From positions 868,001 to 932,000 of the forward strand of contig NZ_JAINVX010000001.1 of NCBI RefSeq assembly GCF_019880635.1: a stretch of 64,000 nucleotides of DNA, written 5' to 3'. The notes beneath the pieces were generated by a model, which searched no databases, was not told the origin of the DNA, and saw nothing but the letters and a program-made list of their open reading frames with translations. Positions 26,168 through 35,527 of this stretch are shown here, in pieces. Position numbers and translations under genes: made by a program. How positions within the stretch are numbered: the stretch's first letter is position 1; each line of letters begins with the position of its first letter. This DNA is from Hanstruepera marina (GTDB lineage Bacteria; Bacteroidota; Bacteroidia; Flavobacteriales; Flavobacteriaceae).

Positions 26168-26875
26168 ATGAGGCAGTATATCAAGCGTATTGTTGAATTT
26201 AATGATAATAGAGCCAGCAAAATCTTTGCTATTTTTATACAATGCTTGATACTTCTCTCTATAGTTACTTTTTCAGTTGAAACCATTCCGAATTTAAAAC
26301 CCGAAACAAAAACTATTTTATATAGTATTGAGGTGTTTTGTGTGGTAGTTTTTACTATTGAATACCTGTTACGAATTTATGTGGCAGATAGTAAACCTCG
26401 ATTTATATTTAGTTTTTTTGGAATAATCGATCTTTTAGCCATTTTACCTTTTTATTTGTCTTTTGGAATAGATCTACGCTCCTTAAGGGCTTTAAGATTT
26501 TTGAGATTATTTAGAATTTTAAAATTAGTCCGATATAATAGGGCTATGATCCACTTTACGACCGCTATTAAATCGGCAAAAGAAGAGATTTTACTGTTTT
26601 TATTTATCACATTAATTCTCATATACTTCTCATCGGTTGGTATATATTATTTTGAAAACGAAGCCCAACCCGAACATTTTTCTTCAATTTTTGATAGTCT
26701 ATGGTGGGCAATTGTAACGCTTACAACTGTAGGTTATGGAGATGTGTATCCTATTACTGTTGGCGGAAAAGTGTTTACATTTTTTATTCTGCTTATTGGT
26801 TTAGGAATTGTAGCTATTCCAACAGGGATTATTTCTTCAGCGTTAACCAAATCGGTTGATAAAAAAGACGCTTAA
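26168..26875 (+). CDS. Voltage-gated-type potassium channel
   Basis: A 235-residue six-helix ion channel. The S4 segment has a basic residue at every third position (R104, R107, R110, R113, R116, K119, R122), the voltage-sensor pattern. The pore loop carries the K+ selectivity filter TTVGYGD (186-192), followed by S6. Length and layout match bacterial Kv-type channels such as KvAP. There is no cytoplasmic RCK or cyclic-nucleotide domain. The gene begins 12 bases after obg and may be co-transcribed. Confidence 0.93.
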   Translation: MRQYIKRIVEFNDNRASKIFAIFIQCLILLSIVTFSVETIPNLKPETKTILYSIEVFCVVVFTIEYLLRIYVADSKPRFIFSFFGIIDLLAILPFYLSFGIDLRSLRALRFLRLFRILKLVRYNRAMIHFTTAIKSAKEEILLFLFITLILIYFSSVGIYYFENEAQPEHFSSIFDSLWWAIVTLTTVGYGDVYPITVGGKVFTFFILLIGLGIVAIPTGIISSALTKSVDKKDA

Positions 26876-26897
26876 TTTTATTATCTTTAAAATAAAA

Positions 26898-27410
26898 ATG
26901 AAAAAGTTAGCCTTAATTATATGTCTCTTATTATTTGTTTCTTGTGGTGTAACGGTTAATTATGATTATCAAAAAGGAACAGACTTCACCAAATATAAAA
27001 CCTACCATTATTTTGATAATATGGAAACAGGTTTGAGTCAATTAGATAATAAACGTTTTTTTAGAGTCTTAAACGCAGCCCTTGAAGCGAAGGGATTTAC
27101 TATGTCTAATGATCCTGATTTTTTAATTGATATTGCAAGTTCTTATCGCCAAGACACACAATCCAGTACTTCTGTAGGCTTTGGTGTTGGAACAGGAGGA
27201 GGAGGTGTTTCTGTAGGTGTTCCTGTAGGTGATGGTAACCTTTCTAGACAAATTATTTTTGATTTTGTCGATGCGAAAACCGAACAATTGGTTTGGCAGG
27301 CAGCAAGTAACGAACCGTATATGCCTGAAAATACACCAGAAGCTCGAGAAGCCCAATTTAAAGTAGTTATTGACAAAGTGCTTCAAGGATTCCCACCAAA
27401 AGCTAAATAG
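26898..27410 (+). CDS. DUF4136 lipoprotein
   Basis: A 170-residue lipoprotein: signal sequence with lipobox LLFVSC (C16), then the DUF4136 domain (about 18-165), which starts VNYDYQKGTDFTKYKTYHY, the usual opening of this family. A glycine/valine-rich patch lies near residue 95 (VGTGGGGVSVGVPVG). Such proteins are small envelope lipoproteins with no firm function. The start at 26898 is chosen because the signal peptide begins there; a longer frame reaches back into the channel gene. Confidence 0.85.
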   Translation: MKKLALIICLLLFVSCGVTVNYDYQKGTDFTKYKTYHYFDNMETGLSQLDNKRFFRVLNAALEAKGFTMSNDPDFLIDIASSYRQDTQSSTSVGFGVGTGGGGVSVGVPVGDGNLSRQIIFDFVDAKTEQLVWQAASNEPYMPENTPEAREAQFKVVIDKVLQGFPPKAK

Positions 27411-27492
27411 TCTTTTTTAAGTTAAGTAGCTGTTAATTATCTTCTTATAATGCTTTTGTTTCACTTTATTTGATAAACTAAAAATCAAAAAA

Positions 27493-28053
27493 ATGAAAAC
27501 ACTCGCCAAATTATTGGTCGTTCTTATCATGACTGTTTCGGTTAAAGCACAGAACACTGTTGGACCAATGAAAGACTATTCACCTCAAGTAGGGACTTTA
27601 GTATCCATGCTTAATGACATGAAGAACCGTGTAGAACGTACAGTTAAAGATTTATCGGTAGAAGAATTGGATTACTTAATGGATGATAAAGCCAATAGAA
27701 TTGGTTCTTTGATCATGCATTTGGCAGCTACCGAAGCTTTTTATCAAGTCTATACTTTTGAAGGTAGGGAATTTAATAAAGAGGAAGAGAAAAAATGGGG
27801 AGCAGCCATGAGTTTAGGTGACGAAGCTCGTGAGAAATACCAAGGTCATGATGTGCAATATTATTTGGATGCATACACCGAGGTGAGGAATAAGACCATG
27901 CAGTTGATGAAAGAAAAAGATGATGCTTGGTTGGCGAAATTAAATGCAAGTGGTAATATGAATAACCATTGGGGCTGGTATCACGTTATGGAACATCAAT
28001 CCAGTCATTTAGGACAGATATTGTTACTTAAAAAACGATTGCCAAATAATTAA
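27493..28053 (+). CDS. Secreted DinB-like four-helix protein
   Basis: A 186-residue protein with a signal peptide (about 1-20, ending VKAQ) and a DinB/YfiT-type four-helix bundle. Conserved metal-ligand histidines are visible in LIMHLAATEAFYQ and in HVMEHQSSHLGQI near the C-terminus. DinB-fold proteins usually are cytoplasmic thiol or metal enzymes; an exported version is a variation on the theme. It shares a terminator with the convergent giant gene. The activity is unknown. Confidence 0.82.
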   Translation: MKTLAKLLVVLIMTVSVKAQNTVGPMKDYSPQVGTLVSMLNDMKNRVERTVKDLSVEELDYLMDDKANRIGSLIMHLAATEAFYQVYTFEGREFNKEEEKKWGAAMSLGDEAREKYQGHDVQYYLDAYTEVRNKTMQLMKEKDDAWLAKLNASGNMNNHWGWYHVMEHQSSHLGQILLLKKRLPNN

Positions 28054-28082
28054 AAAAAAGTGGCTAGAAAGCCGCTTTTTTT
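28053..28082. terminator. Shared terminator between convergent genes
   Basis: The stem is an A run plus GTGGC (28053-28064) pairing with GCCGC plus a T run (28071-28082), with one G-U pair and a TAGAAA loop. It touches the stop codons of both neighbours (28053 and 28081), so it can end both transcripts. Confidence 0.8.
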
Positions 28083-31000
28083 AATCTACCTTTATTCTGA
28101 CACCTTCACTATGGCTGCTAAATTCTGGTGCATACATACTTTGAATCGTCGTAATACCATTGCTCATATTACCAGCATTATTAACTCTTAGGTCATACTC
28201 GAATACGTAAACGCCTTTTGGTAAATAGTCAAAAAAGAAATTGGTACTAGCATCTTCAGTGCTCTCATAGTAGCCCAATCCATCTTGCCATTTGTATTTT
28301 GATAATACGTTTACGGGTTCTAAACCTGATGCACGCATATCCTTCATATGAATAAATTCCATATCATGATTACTTCGGAGTTCAATACGAACGCGAACCA
28401 AATCACCAACTTTTAATAAGGTTTCTGAAGTGATTTCGGTGATTTCTTCACCTGTGTCGGTATTGATTTTTTTGAACAGTTTTTTCTTAAGTTTCAATGG
28501 TGTTTCTGCTGAAGTAATGTTATCCAAATCTTCAAAGTACTGCCAGTACAAAGCTCCCCAAGCTATACCATCGCCTTTTTTGGTTAAGGTTACTTCTGCC
28601 ATGTCAGGCTTTATTTCTTGGGTGTTCCAAGCTGTTTTATAATAGCCTGTTCCAGCTTCTACCTTGACGTTTTCTAATTTTGATGGTTCTATTTTTTCAC
28701 CACCAACCAGCACATCAACAGTTTCTGAGACACTCAACCAATCACTGCCTTGAAGCAACAAGGCATAAACGGCTTCGGTAGTGGCTTTGGTAGTTTCCCA
28801 TTTATTAGTCTGTTTATTTTTTAATAACCAAATTTTAAGATTATCAATTGTTTCTAGATTCTTCGTTTCACTCTGAATGACAGAACCCACTTCAGAAAAG
28901 GCTTCAATCAGTAAGGCTTGGGTTTCTATTGGTGCTTGATACCAATACCATGAAGCGGTATTCTCTTTCCAGTACATACCCAATTCCTCATTGGTAATGC
29001 TATTTTCTTTTAAAGACTTTAATATTTTTCCAGCTGTATCATCATCTTCCATTCGATGAGTAATCAATGCCATAAGACCTTTGGAATATAATGAACGACT
29101 CAACCAATACTTCTGAATTTGAGATAAGTAGTAAGCCGAAACCTCCTGAACCTTTTTAGACTGCTTTACCTCTGGGAAAAAGCTACGCATGTATAAATAA
29201 TTGAGTTGCCTATGACTTAAATGGTCTTTACTTAAATCAACGTCCTTATTGTATTTAGTAAGGTCTTTATATTCTTCTACAAATTCTGAATCAAGATAAT
29301 GTATGGCATTGTTGATCATTGATGCTTCACTATCATTTTGAACGACATTTAAATGTTTCAAGTGCCCAAAACCTGTGATGATGTGCTGGGTAATAAATCG
29401 GTTGGGACGTCCACCATGGAACCAAGGCCAAGCACCATTACTCATTTGATTTTGTTCCAGTTTTCTTAAGGCGTTTTGCAACTCGTTGTTCATTTTATTG
29501 AGATCAAACAACAAGGCAATACGCTTTTTTTGTTCGGTTTCACTTTGGGCATCACGTAACCAAGGCGTTTCTTGAATGAGGATATTTTTTAATTCTTCAT
29601 TCTTTTCTAAATTGGATAATAGCGCATCGGTATTTCGCCATTGGTTGAAGACCTCTTGAATACGCAGGTTGCTATTGGCAATATGACTCGCCAATGCATT
29701 GGCATAATAACGGCTAAAAGTTTGCTCATTGCATTCGTAAGGATATTCCATAAGGTAAGGCAACGCCTGAACAGCATACCAAGCGGGATTGGAAGTCATT
29801 TCCAACGTTAGTTTATGGTACTTGAGTGTTGTTGAGGTATTTGTTTTTAGTTTATCTAGCGTAAAAGTTCTGGTTTCATTACTCTTTATCCACATGGGTA
29901 AGGTTTCAGTCACCAACATCCTGTTGGATAAAACAGGCATAGCATTCTGTTCACCATCACTAAAATCACCTGCTTTAGCAACCACTTTGTATTGCACAGC
30001 ATCCACCGAATCTGGAATGGATAAACTCCAGGACACTTGGGTGTTGCCTTTGGCATCTACTGTGAAGGTCTCGACTACGCTCGACCTGACAATTTTGTCG
30101 GTTATCTCTTCACCTGAAACGGCATCAAACAATTGCAGCTGTGCTTGACCGGAAAGGTCACTATCCGAGAGGTTTGCAATTTTGGTACTAATAACAATTT
30201 TATCACCATGACGTAAAAAACGTGGTGTATTTGGAATAACCATCAATTCCTTTTGGGTAACAGTCTCCAAACTGATTACCGCACTTTCTAAAGTTTTGGT
30301 GTGTGCCAGTAATTGTAATTTCCACTGTGTTAGGGCTTCTGGAGTAGTAAAACTAAAACTCACATTACCTTCGGTGTCGGTTTGTAACTGTGGAAAGAAA
30401 AAGGCAGTTTCTTGTAGGTTTTTGCGGATGTTAACTTTGCTAAAGTCAATTTTCTTGGTAGTAACTACTATGACTCCATTTGCTCCTTGAGACCCATAAA
30501 GAGCGGCACCATTAGCCCCTTTTAAAACATTTACACTTTCAATTAATTCTGGTGATAATTCATCTAATTCTTCTTGAGAAACGATTTTTCCATCAATTAC
30601 TATTAAGAGTTTATTATTTTCCGGCAAGGATCTATTACCACGAAGAATTATTTTATTGGCTTTAAAATAATATTCAGGATTTTCAATATCTTCAGCAGTT
30701 GTAAAACGGTCTTGATGTTCAAAACTGACACTGTCTTTCTCTCTTTTGATTCCATAAGCTGTTACAACAACTTCTTTTAAATGGTCTTCAGATTCTTCAA
30801 CAACCAAACCTGAAACTCTTCCAGATAAAGAGTTTACTAAATAATGGTCTTGCCAAAAATAAAACCCAAACCAATTCAGTTGGTCATACGCTTGGTGCGG
30901 ATAGCTGATGTAAGCACGGTTTAAATTTTGAATTCTAAAGTTTCTGGTGCCAAAACTATAACCTGCGTTTCTATGGTTGTAACTATTATAAGATGCTCTG

Positions 31001-34000
31001 TAGATTGGGTTAAAATTCCAATCATGTGTTTTAAATTGGTCTAAAGACGCATCATACATACTCGCCAAGAGTTCGGCAGAGACTTTTTCGCCTTTAGGAC
31101 CTTTTATTTTAAAACTCCAAGTTTCCTCTTGTCCAGGTTGTAATTTATCTCTGAATGTGGTGGTTTCAATCTCTATATCGGTTTTCTGGTAAGGCACATT
31201 AATGTATTCCATACCTGATTGAAAACCATTGGCAAAGGAAAAACTGTAATGCACAGCAAAACCGCCTAAATCGTCTTTAGTAACCGGAATCTCAATGGTT
31301 TTCTTGTTATTGTTAAGCTCAAACACATAAGTGTTTATGGTCTTGTGGTCTTTTTCTACATCCAGTGTTACGGTTACGTTTTGTGCCGCAGAACCTACAG
31401 TAAGCAATACCGTTTCATTGGCCTGATAATTTGGTTTATTGGTGGTAATACTAAATAGTTGCTTATCGGCAAGGGTTTTATCTTGGTCACTATAGAGTGT
31501 GGTTTTGGTTTCAGCTTTCACATCTTGACCAAAGGCATCCTGACTTTCCAAAACAATCACATATTGACCAGATTGCCATTTTTTGATGTTACCTAAAGCT
31601 ATAGTTTTGGATGTTTCCGTATCAAAACGCTTTTCAAAAACCAGTTCGCCTTTTTCCCAATTATTTGGGTTGTGTTCATCTTGATACGCATCGTGTGGAA
31701 ATTTAGATTTAAACTCTGCTTCCGGAAGCATCGGGTAGTCTGGTGCTTGCCAAGGTCTTGCTCGCAGCACATAGTCAGGTGCTTTCAACTTATACATTTT
31801 AATGGTTCCTTTGGCAGGTACAAACTCACCGTTGAGGTTTTGGGTCGTGATTTCCAGTTTGTGCTCCTTGTTGGTTTTATTCAAAAGATTGTTAACCGAA
31901 ATAGATGCCGTCATAGCATGATAGCCAACATTGACTAGAGTGGTGGCACTTCGGGTTTCGCCATTGATATCTGTTACATCAGCCGTGACTTCATAATTAA
32001 AAATGGGTTGTGAGTCTTTGTCAACACTCAAATCAGGAATGGCTTTAAATGTGATTTCAAATTCGCCTTTTTCATTGGTGGTGGTTTCACCATGAGTGAT
32101 TTCTTGTGGCTCACTGTTAAAAGCTGGTCGATACCAATAATACCAACTAGGATAACGCACTTTTCGGTGGACGCGATACACTACCTTGGCATCAGTTATG
32201 TTACTGCCAGCATAGGCAAGCGCATTTCCGTTTAGGGTAATGGAATCATTAATTTTAAAGGTCTCGGTTATGGGTTTGAACGTGGTTTCAAACTTGGGAC
32301 GTTTGTATTCTTCTACAGAGATATAGACATTGGTATTAGAAAGTGTATGGGTTTTTCCCAATAGCTGTATTCTAAATTGGCCCGTTAAGCCACTACTCGG
32401 CAATATGAACTCACCCGAAACCGAACCAAAAGCATTGGTTCGTAAATCCAAACGATGCACTTCCTGTCCGTTCACATCATATAAAATCACATAGGTATCT
32501 TCATTAGGCAATACTTCCGATTTACCATCTTCGGTTCTTATGGCAATACCCTTAAAATGGACTGTTTGACCTGGTCTGTAAATACTTCGGTCTGTAAACA
32601 GAAACCCTTTGTAACTTATTGGATCGGGTTTTGGTGTTTGTGAACGGTTTATGTAGTAATCACCAAAATAGGCCTTGTCATCAGGTGTCTGGGCTTCAAT
32701 TTTTACTTGTGTCCATCGCTCGCCAGACTTTTCTATTTCTATAGTTCCTCTAGTATTGGAGGTCAGTTTTTTTTGTTTGGTGCCACTATTGTAGTTTTTT
32801 TGATAGGTGATTTTAACGTCAACACCCTCAATCGGCTTGCCATTATTTCGGTCAATAAACTGATAGCTTTGTTTGTGGTTCTCGCTTTTATCAACCAAAG
32901 CAATATTGGTCACCTGAATGGTTTGCGCCGCAAAAATGTCGCTATTAGGAACTTTGGCAACCATCAAGTAACGACCGTTCGCCAATAGCGGAATAAGGAC
33001 TTCAGTACTGTGTTGCTGATAGTCTTTAACATCGCGTAAATTGGATTCCCAAGATTGGGTAAGATTCAAAGTTCTAAAAAACTCAATTTGATCTTCTGTT
33101 CGGTATGTTTTATTAAAGATTTCAAACTGCTTTTCGGTTAGCATATAGGCACTGAAGTCTAATGCATTAATATTTTTATAGCGAACCAACAAACGCGATT
33201 CCTGTTGGATAGGTATGTAGCTTTCTATCTGTAGTTGCAAGCTAGGTTGCAGAATCTGTTGTTTGAGTGCCTCGCATTTTTCAGCAGCAACACTTTTTGG
33301 AAACGCAAAAATGACCGATTGGCAAATGTCATAGGCTTCCTTAATTTTCCATTGATGGGTTTCGTCGGTTTTAGGTTGATATTGACTGCCTTGTTGAAAC
33401 CATAGTTGCGCTATTTCAAAACTGTACAAACCTGATACAGGTTGTGAACCGTAAAAATTACGTGATGCTTTAAGCGTTTGTAATAACACGTCTTCCTTAT
33501 TGCTGAATGTGGCATGTTGCGATACAAACTGAAGTCGATTGATATCTACATCCACCAAGGCTTCAGGGGAAGAATTCTTTAAATGAAATTGGATGAGGTC
33601 CTGATAGATTTTTAAGGCCTGCAACTGCAATGAGGTAGAATCTTTTGAAGATAACTTCAAGCGAGAAAAGGCGTTAGCATCACTCAAATAATCCAGATTG
33701 TCAATTTCAAATTTATAAGCAGGTTTGGTGATGCTGTTTTCATCGGTTTTGAAGAATTCTAGGGCGTTGTGAGCCAGTAAATCAAATAAGCTAGGACGAA
33801 ATTGCTTGGAATTCTTTTGCTCGTTTATGATGACGGCATAATCTTCAAGCTTTGTTTGTTGCAAGATAAGTCCGTTTTGCAAAGAATTTTGATAGTGCAA
33901 TTGGATTTCAGCAAAAAGGGTTTCTAAATCCCAGGTTCTAAAATCGGTTTCATCAACTTTTTCAGAAGTATTGGTTCGGTTATAGAATTTCCATCTATTC

Positions 34001-34353
34001 TGTTGAAAATACTGCCAATACATAGTGGCTAGCATATTCTCTAAAACGTTTTGCGTAGGAGCCTGACTATTTGCTATTTGAGCTTTAAAGTCGTTTATGA
34101 TAGTCAACTGCGCATCTTCTTCCAGAATTAAGGCATACTTACTTTTAAATAATAATGATTTGATGTATTGCGGTTCGTTCTGTTCGGTCTTGGCTTGTTG
34201 CGAAATTTGTTCAACCAGCTCTAAAGCCGATTTAGGTAAACCTTCAGACTCCAGTTTGTCCACCTGTTTCCATAGTTTATCATAAGAAGGGTTTTGTGCT
34301 TGCGAAAAATGCATTGAACAAACAATCATTAAAATTGCAGTAAGCTGTTTCAT
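28081..34353 (-). CDS. Giant alpha-2-macroglobulin family protein with TonB plug-like insert
   Basis: A 2090-residue exported protein of the bacterial alpha-2-macroglobulin group. Layout: signal peptide ending SQAQ; a helical N-terminal region (about 30-380); macroglobulin repeats including MG2 (TDRSIYRPGQTVHFKG, about 580); a bait/MG region; a plug-like segment of the SusC/TonB-receptor type (about 1180-1305: EVVVTAYGIKR, IILRGNRSL, IESVNVLKGANGAALYG); the A2M domain from about 1310 (FFFPQLQTD...PEALTQWKL); the thioester site CNEQ (C1541); and the alpha-helical toroid to the C-terminus. Relatives trap attacking proteases by the thioester. No lipobox is present. The ATG at 34353 is chosen over ATGs at 34359 and 34362 because it begins the signal peptide. 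Confidence 0.9.
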   Translation of the reverse strand: MKQLTAILMIVCSMHFSQAQNPSYDKLWKQVDKLESEGLPKSALELVEQISQQAKTEQNEPQYIKSLLFKSKYALILEEDAQLTIINDFKAQIANSQAPTQNVLENMLATMYWQYFQQNRWKFYNRTNTSEKVDETDFRTWDLETLFAEIQLHYQNSLQNGLILQQTKLEDYAVIINEQKNSKQFRPSLFDLLAHNALEFFKTDENSITKPAYKFEIDNLDYLSDANAFSRLKLSSKDSTSLQLQALKIYQDLIQFHLKNSSPEALVDVDINRLQFVSQHATFSNKEDVLLQTLKASRNFYGSQPVSGLYSFEIAQLWFQQGSQYQPKTDETHQWKIKEAYDICQSVIFAFPKSVAAEKCEALKQQILQPSLQLQIESYIPIQQESRLLVRYKNINALDFSAYMLTEKQFEIFNKTYRTEDQIEFFRTLNLTQSWESNLRDVKDYQQHSTEVLIPLLANGRYLMVAKVPNSDIFAAQTIQVTNIALVDKSENHKQSYQFIDRNNGKPIEGVDVKITYQKNYNSGTKQKKLTSNTRGTIEIEKSGERWTQVKIEAQTPDDKAYFGDYYINRSQTPKPDPISYKGFLFTDRSIYRPGQTVHFKGIAIRTEDGKSEVLPNEDTYVILYDVNGQEVHRLDLRTNAFGSVSGEFILPSSGLTGQFRIQLLGKTHTLSNTNVYISVEEYKRPKFETTFKPITETFKINDSITLNGNALAYAGSNITDAKVVYRVHRKVRYPSWYYWYRPAFNSEPQEITHGETTTNEKGEFEITFKAIPDLSVDKDSQPIFNYEVTADVTDINGETRSATTLVNVGYHAMTASISVNNLLNKTNKEHKLEITTQNLNGEFVPAKGTIKMYKLKAPDYVLRARPWQAPDYPMLPEAEFKSKFPHDAYQDEHNPNNWEKGELVFEKRFDTETSKTIALGNIKKWQSGQYVIVLESQDAFGQDVKAETKTTLYSDQDKTLADKQLFSITTNKPNYQANETVLLTVGSAAQNVTVTLDVEKDHKTINTYVFELNNNKKTIEIPVTKDDLGGFAVHYSFSFANGFQSGMEYINVPYQKTDIEIETTTFRDKLQPGQEETWSFKIKGPKGEKVSAELLASMYDASLDQFKTHDWNFNPIYRASYNSYNHRNAGYSFGTRNFRIQNLNRAYISYPHQAYDQLNWFGFYFWQDHYLVNSLSGRVSGLVVEESEDHLKEVVVTAYGIKREKDSVSFEHQDRFTTAEDIENPEYYFKANKIILRGNRSLPENNKLLIVIDGKIVSQEELDELSPELIESVNVLKGANGAALYGSQGANGVIVVTTKKIDFSKVNIRKNLQETAFFFPQLQTDTEGNVSFSFTTPEALTQWKLQLLAHTKTLESAVISLETVTQKELMVIPNTPRFLRHGDKIVISTKIANLSDSDLSGQAQLQLFDAVSGEEITDKIVRSSVVETFTVDAKGNTQVSWSLSIPDSVDAVQYKVVAKAGDFSDGEQNAMPVLSNRMLVTETLPMWIKSNETRTFTLDKLKTNTSTTLKYHKLTLEMTSNPAWYAVQALPYLMEYPYECNEQTFSRYYANALASHIANSNLRIQEVFNQWRNTDALLSNLEKNEELKNILIQETPWLRDAQSETEQKKRIALLFDLNKMNNELQNALRKLEQNQMSNGAWPWFHGGRPNRFITQHIITGFGHLKHLNVVQNDSEASMINNAIHYLDSEFVEEYKDLTKYNKDVDLSKDHLSHRQLNYLYMRSFFPEVKQSKKVQEVSAYYLSQIQKYWLSRSLYSKGLMALITHRMEDDDTAGKILKSLKENSITNEELGMYWKENTASWYWYQAPIETQALLIEAFSEVGSVIQSETKNLETIDNLKIWLLKNKQTNKWETTKATTEAVYALLLQGSDWLSVSETVDVLVGGEKIEPSKLENVKVEAGTGYYKTAWNTQEIKPDMAEVTLTKKGDGIAWGALYWQYFEDLDNITSAETPLKLKKKLFKKINTDTGEEITEITSETLLKVGDLVRVRIELRSNHDMEFIHMKDMRASGLEPVNVLSKYKWQDGLGYYESTEDASTNFFFDYLPKGVYVFEYDLRVNNAGNMSNGITTIQSMYAPEFSSHSEGVRIKVD
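30066..30087. repeat. Palindromic repeat inside the A2M coding region
   Basis: AGGTC (30066-30070) and GACCT (30083-30087) flank TCGACTACGCTCGA. The unit resembles the short intergenic palindromes with TCGA...TCGA cores of Flavobacteria, and a related unit occurs at 37088-37108. Here it is in frame and adds residues VRSSVVE to the protein. Confidence 0.5.
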
Positions 34354-34368
34354 AGTCATCATTTTGTA

Positions 34369-34399
34369 CAAGGGTACATTCAAAAGTTGTTCCAAAAAA
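34369..34399 (-). promoter_or_regulatory. Likely promoter of the A2M gene
   Basis: Minus-strand TACCCTTG (34376-34369) is one mismatch from TAnnTTTG, with TTTT 19 bases upstream at 34399-34396. It would start transcription just before the chosen ATG at 34353. Confidence 0.4.
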
Positions 34400-34466
34400 A
34401 CGCGAATACGGTATTTTAGGTTTTGGTTGAGGGAAGGTAGCTATTTTTTGAGTGAGATAGAAAGGT

Positions 34467-34474
34467 TATCTTTG
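34467..34474 (+). promoter_or_regulatory. -7 box for the TPR gene
   Basis: TATCTTTG matches TAnnTTTG, 22 bases before the ATG. A T-rich run containing TTTG (34447-34450) lies upstream. Confidence 0.5.
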
Positions 34475-34496
34475 TAAAACCGACATTTTTAATGTT

Positions 34497-35450
34497 ATGC
34501 GAAAGATTTGTTTCCTATTACTAATTCCTTTCACCTTGTATTCGCAAAATGTTGAGCAAGAGATAGAGTTCTTACTTGATAAAAAAAAATATGAGCAGGC
34601 AGAGGTGATTATGGAAGACCACCTCTTGGAAAACCCAAGCGACCCAAAAAGCATCGAGTTATTGGGTGATGCCTATGCTTATCAAGGTAAATGGGATAAA
34701 GCTATTGAGCAATATGAAAAGCTGGTAGATTTAAGTCCTGATAACGCTGAATTTCACTATAAATATGGTGGAGCCATGGGTATGAAAGCTTTGGAAGTTA
34801 ATAAAGTTACTGCTTTGTTTATGATTGATGATGTGGAAGACGCTTTTTTAAAGGCAATAGAATTAGATAAAAACCATATCAATGCACGTTGGGCTTTGGT
34901 GGAGTATTATGTGCAATTACCGGGAATAATTGGTGGAAGCGTCAGTAAATCATTGCAATACGCCAATGAGTTGGAAGCTATTTCAAAGGTAGATGGTTAT
35001 TTGGCCAAAGGTTATATTCATGAGTATGATGATGAACCTGAATTGGCTGAGACCTATTATAAAAAGGCTATAGAAAAAGGAGGATCCTTGACCTGTTATG
35101 AAAAGCTGACTGCTTTTTACGAAAAGCAAGACCAACCAGATCAAGCCATTCAAAACATTGAAGCGTCACAAAAAAAACACCAGAGGAATGCCTTGCATTA
35201 TCAAATAGGAAAGGTTGCTGCTGAATATAACGTGCAATTACATAAAGGTGAAGCCTGTTTACAGCTTTACCTAAAGAACCATACAGCTGAAGATGGTGTG
35301 CCCAAAGCTTGGGCTCATTTCCGATTAGCGCAGATTTACAAGCATCAGTATAAAAAAGATTTGGCGCTCAATCACATTAATCAAGCCATTTCTGAACTGC
35401 CAAAGATTGACGTTTTTAGGAAAGAAAAAAGCCAAATTTTAAAATTGTAA
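34497..35450 (+). CDS. Secreted tetratricopeptide-repeat protein
   Basis: A 317-residue protein with a signal peptide (about 1-17, ending YSQ) and a chain of TPR-like helical hairpins (for example LLGDAYAYQGKWDKAIEQYEK at about 55-75, then repeats around 110, 165, 205 and 280). TPR arrays bind other proteins. Its envelope partner is unknown. It is divergent from the A2M gene, with 143 bases between the starts; a shared function is possible but not shown. Confidence 0.82.
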   Translation: MRKICFLLLIPFTLYSQNVEQEIEFLLDKKKYEQAEVIMEDHLLENPSDPKSIELLGDAYAYQGKWDKAIEQYEKLVDLSPDNAEFHYKYGGAMGMKALEVNKVTALFMIDDVEDAFLKAIELDKNHINARWALVEYYVQLPGIIGGSVSKSLQYANELEAISKVDGYLAKGYIHEYDDEPELAETYYKKAIEKGGSLTCYEKLTAFYEKQDQPDQAIQNIEASQKKHQRNALHYQIGKVAAEYNVQLHKGEACLQLYLKNHTAEDGVPKAWAHFRLAQIYKHQYKKDLALNHINQAISELPKIDVFRKEKSQILKL

Positions 35451-35500
35451 TTAGTAGAAAAACTTTGAACAACCAACTTCTCACTTCCAATAGCAATCCT

Positions 35501-35508
35501 TATATTTG
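35501..35508 (+). promoter_or_regulatory. -7 box for mpl
   Basis: TATATTTG matches TAnnTTTG and lies 19 bases before the mpl ATG. No good -33 element is seen. Confidence 0.5.
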
Positions 35509-35527
35509 ATTTCTACAAAATTAGACC

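Noticed and set aside
27179-27240. Repeated GTTGGAACAGGAGGAGG-like stretch in the DUF4136 gene
   Set aside because: It codes a Gly/Val-rich loop in frame; no tandem unit of constant length is seen.
30420-30810. The plug-like part of the A2M gene as a recent copy of the SusC gene
   Set aside because: The proteins agree well in the IESVNV...GANG motif but the codons differ at many synonymous positions, so no recent duplication.
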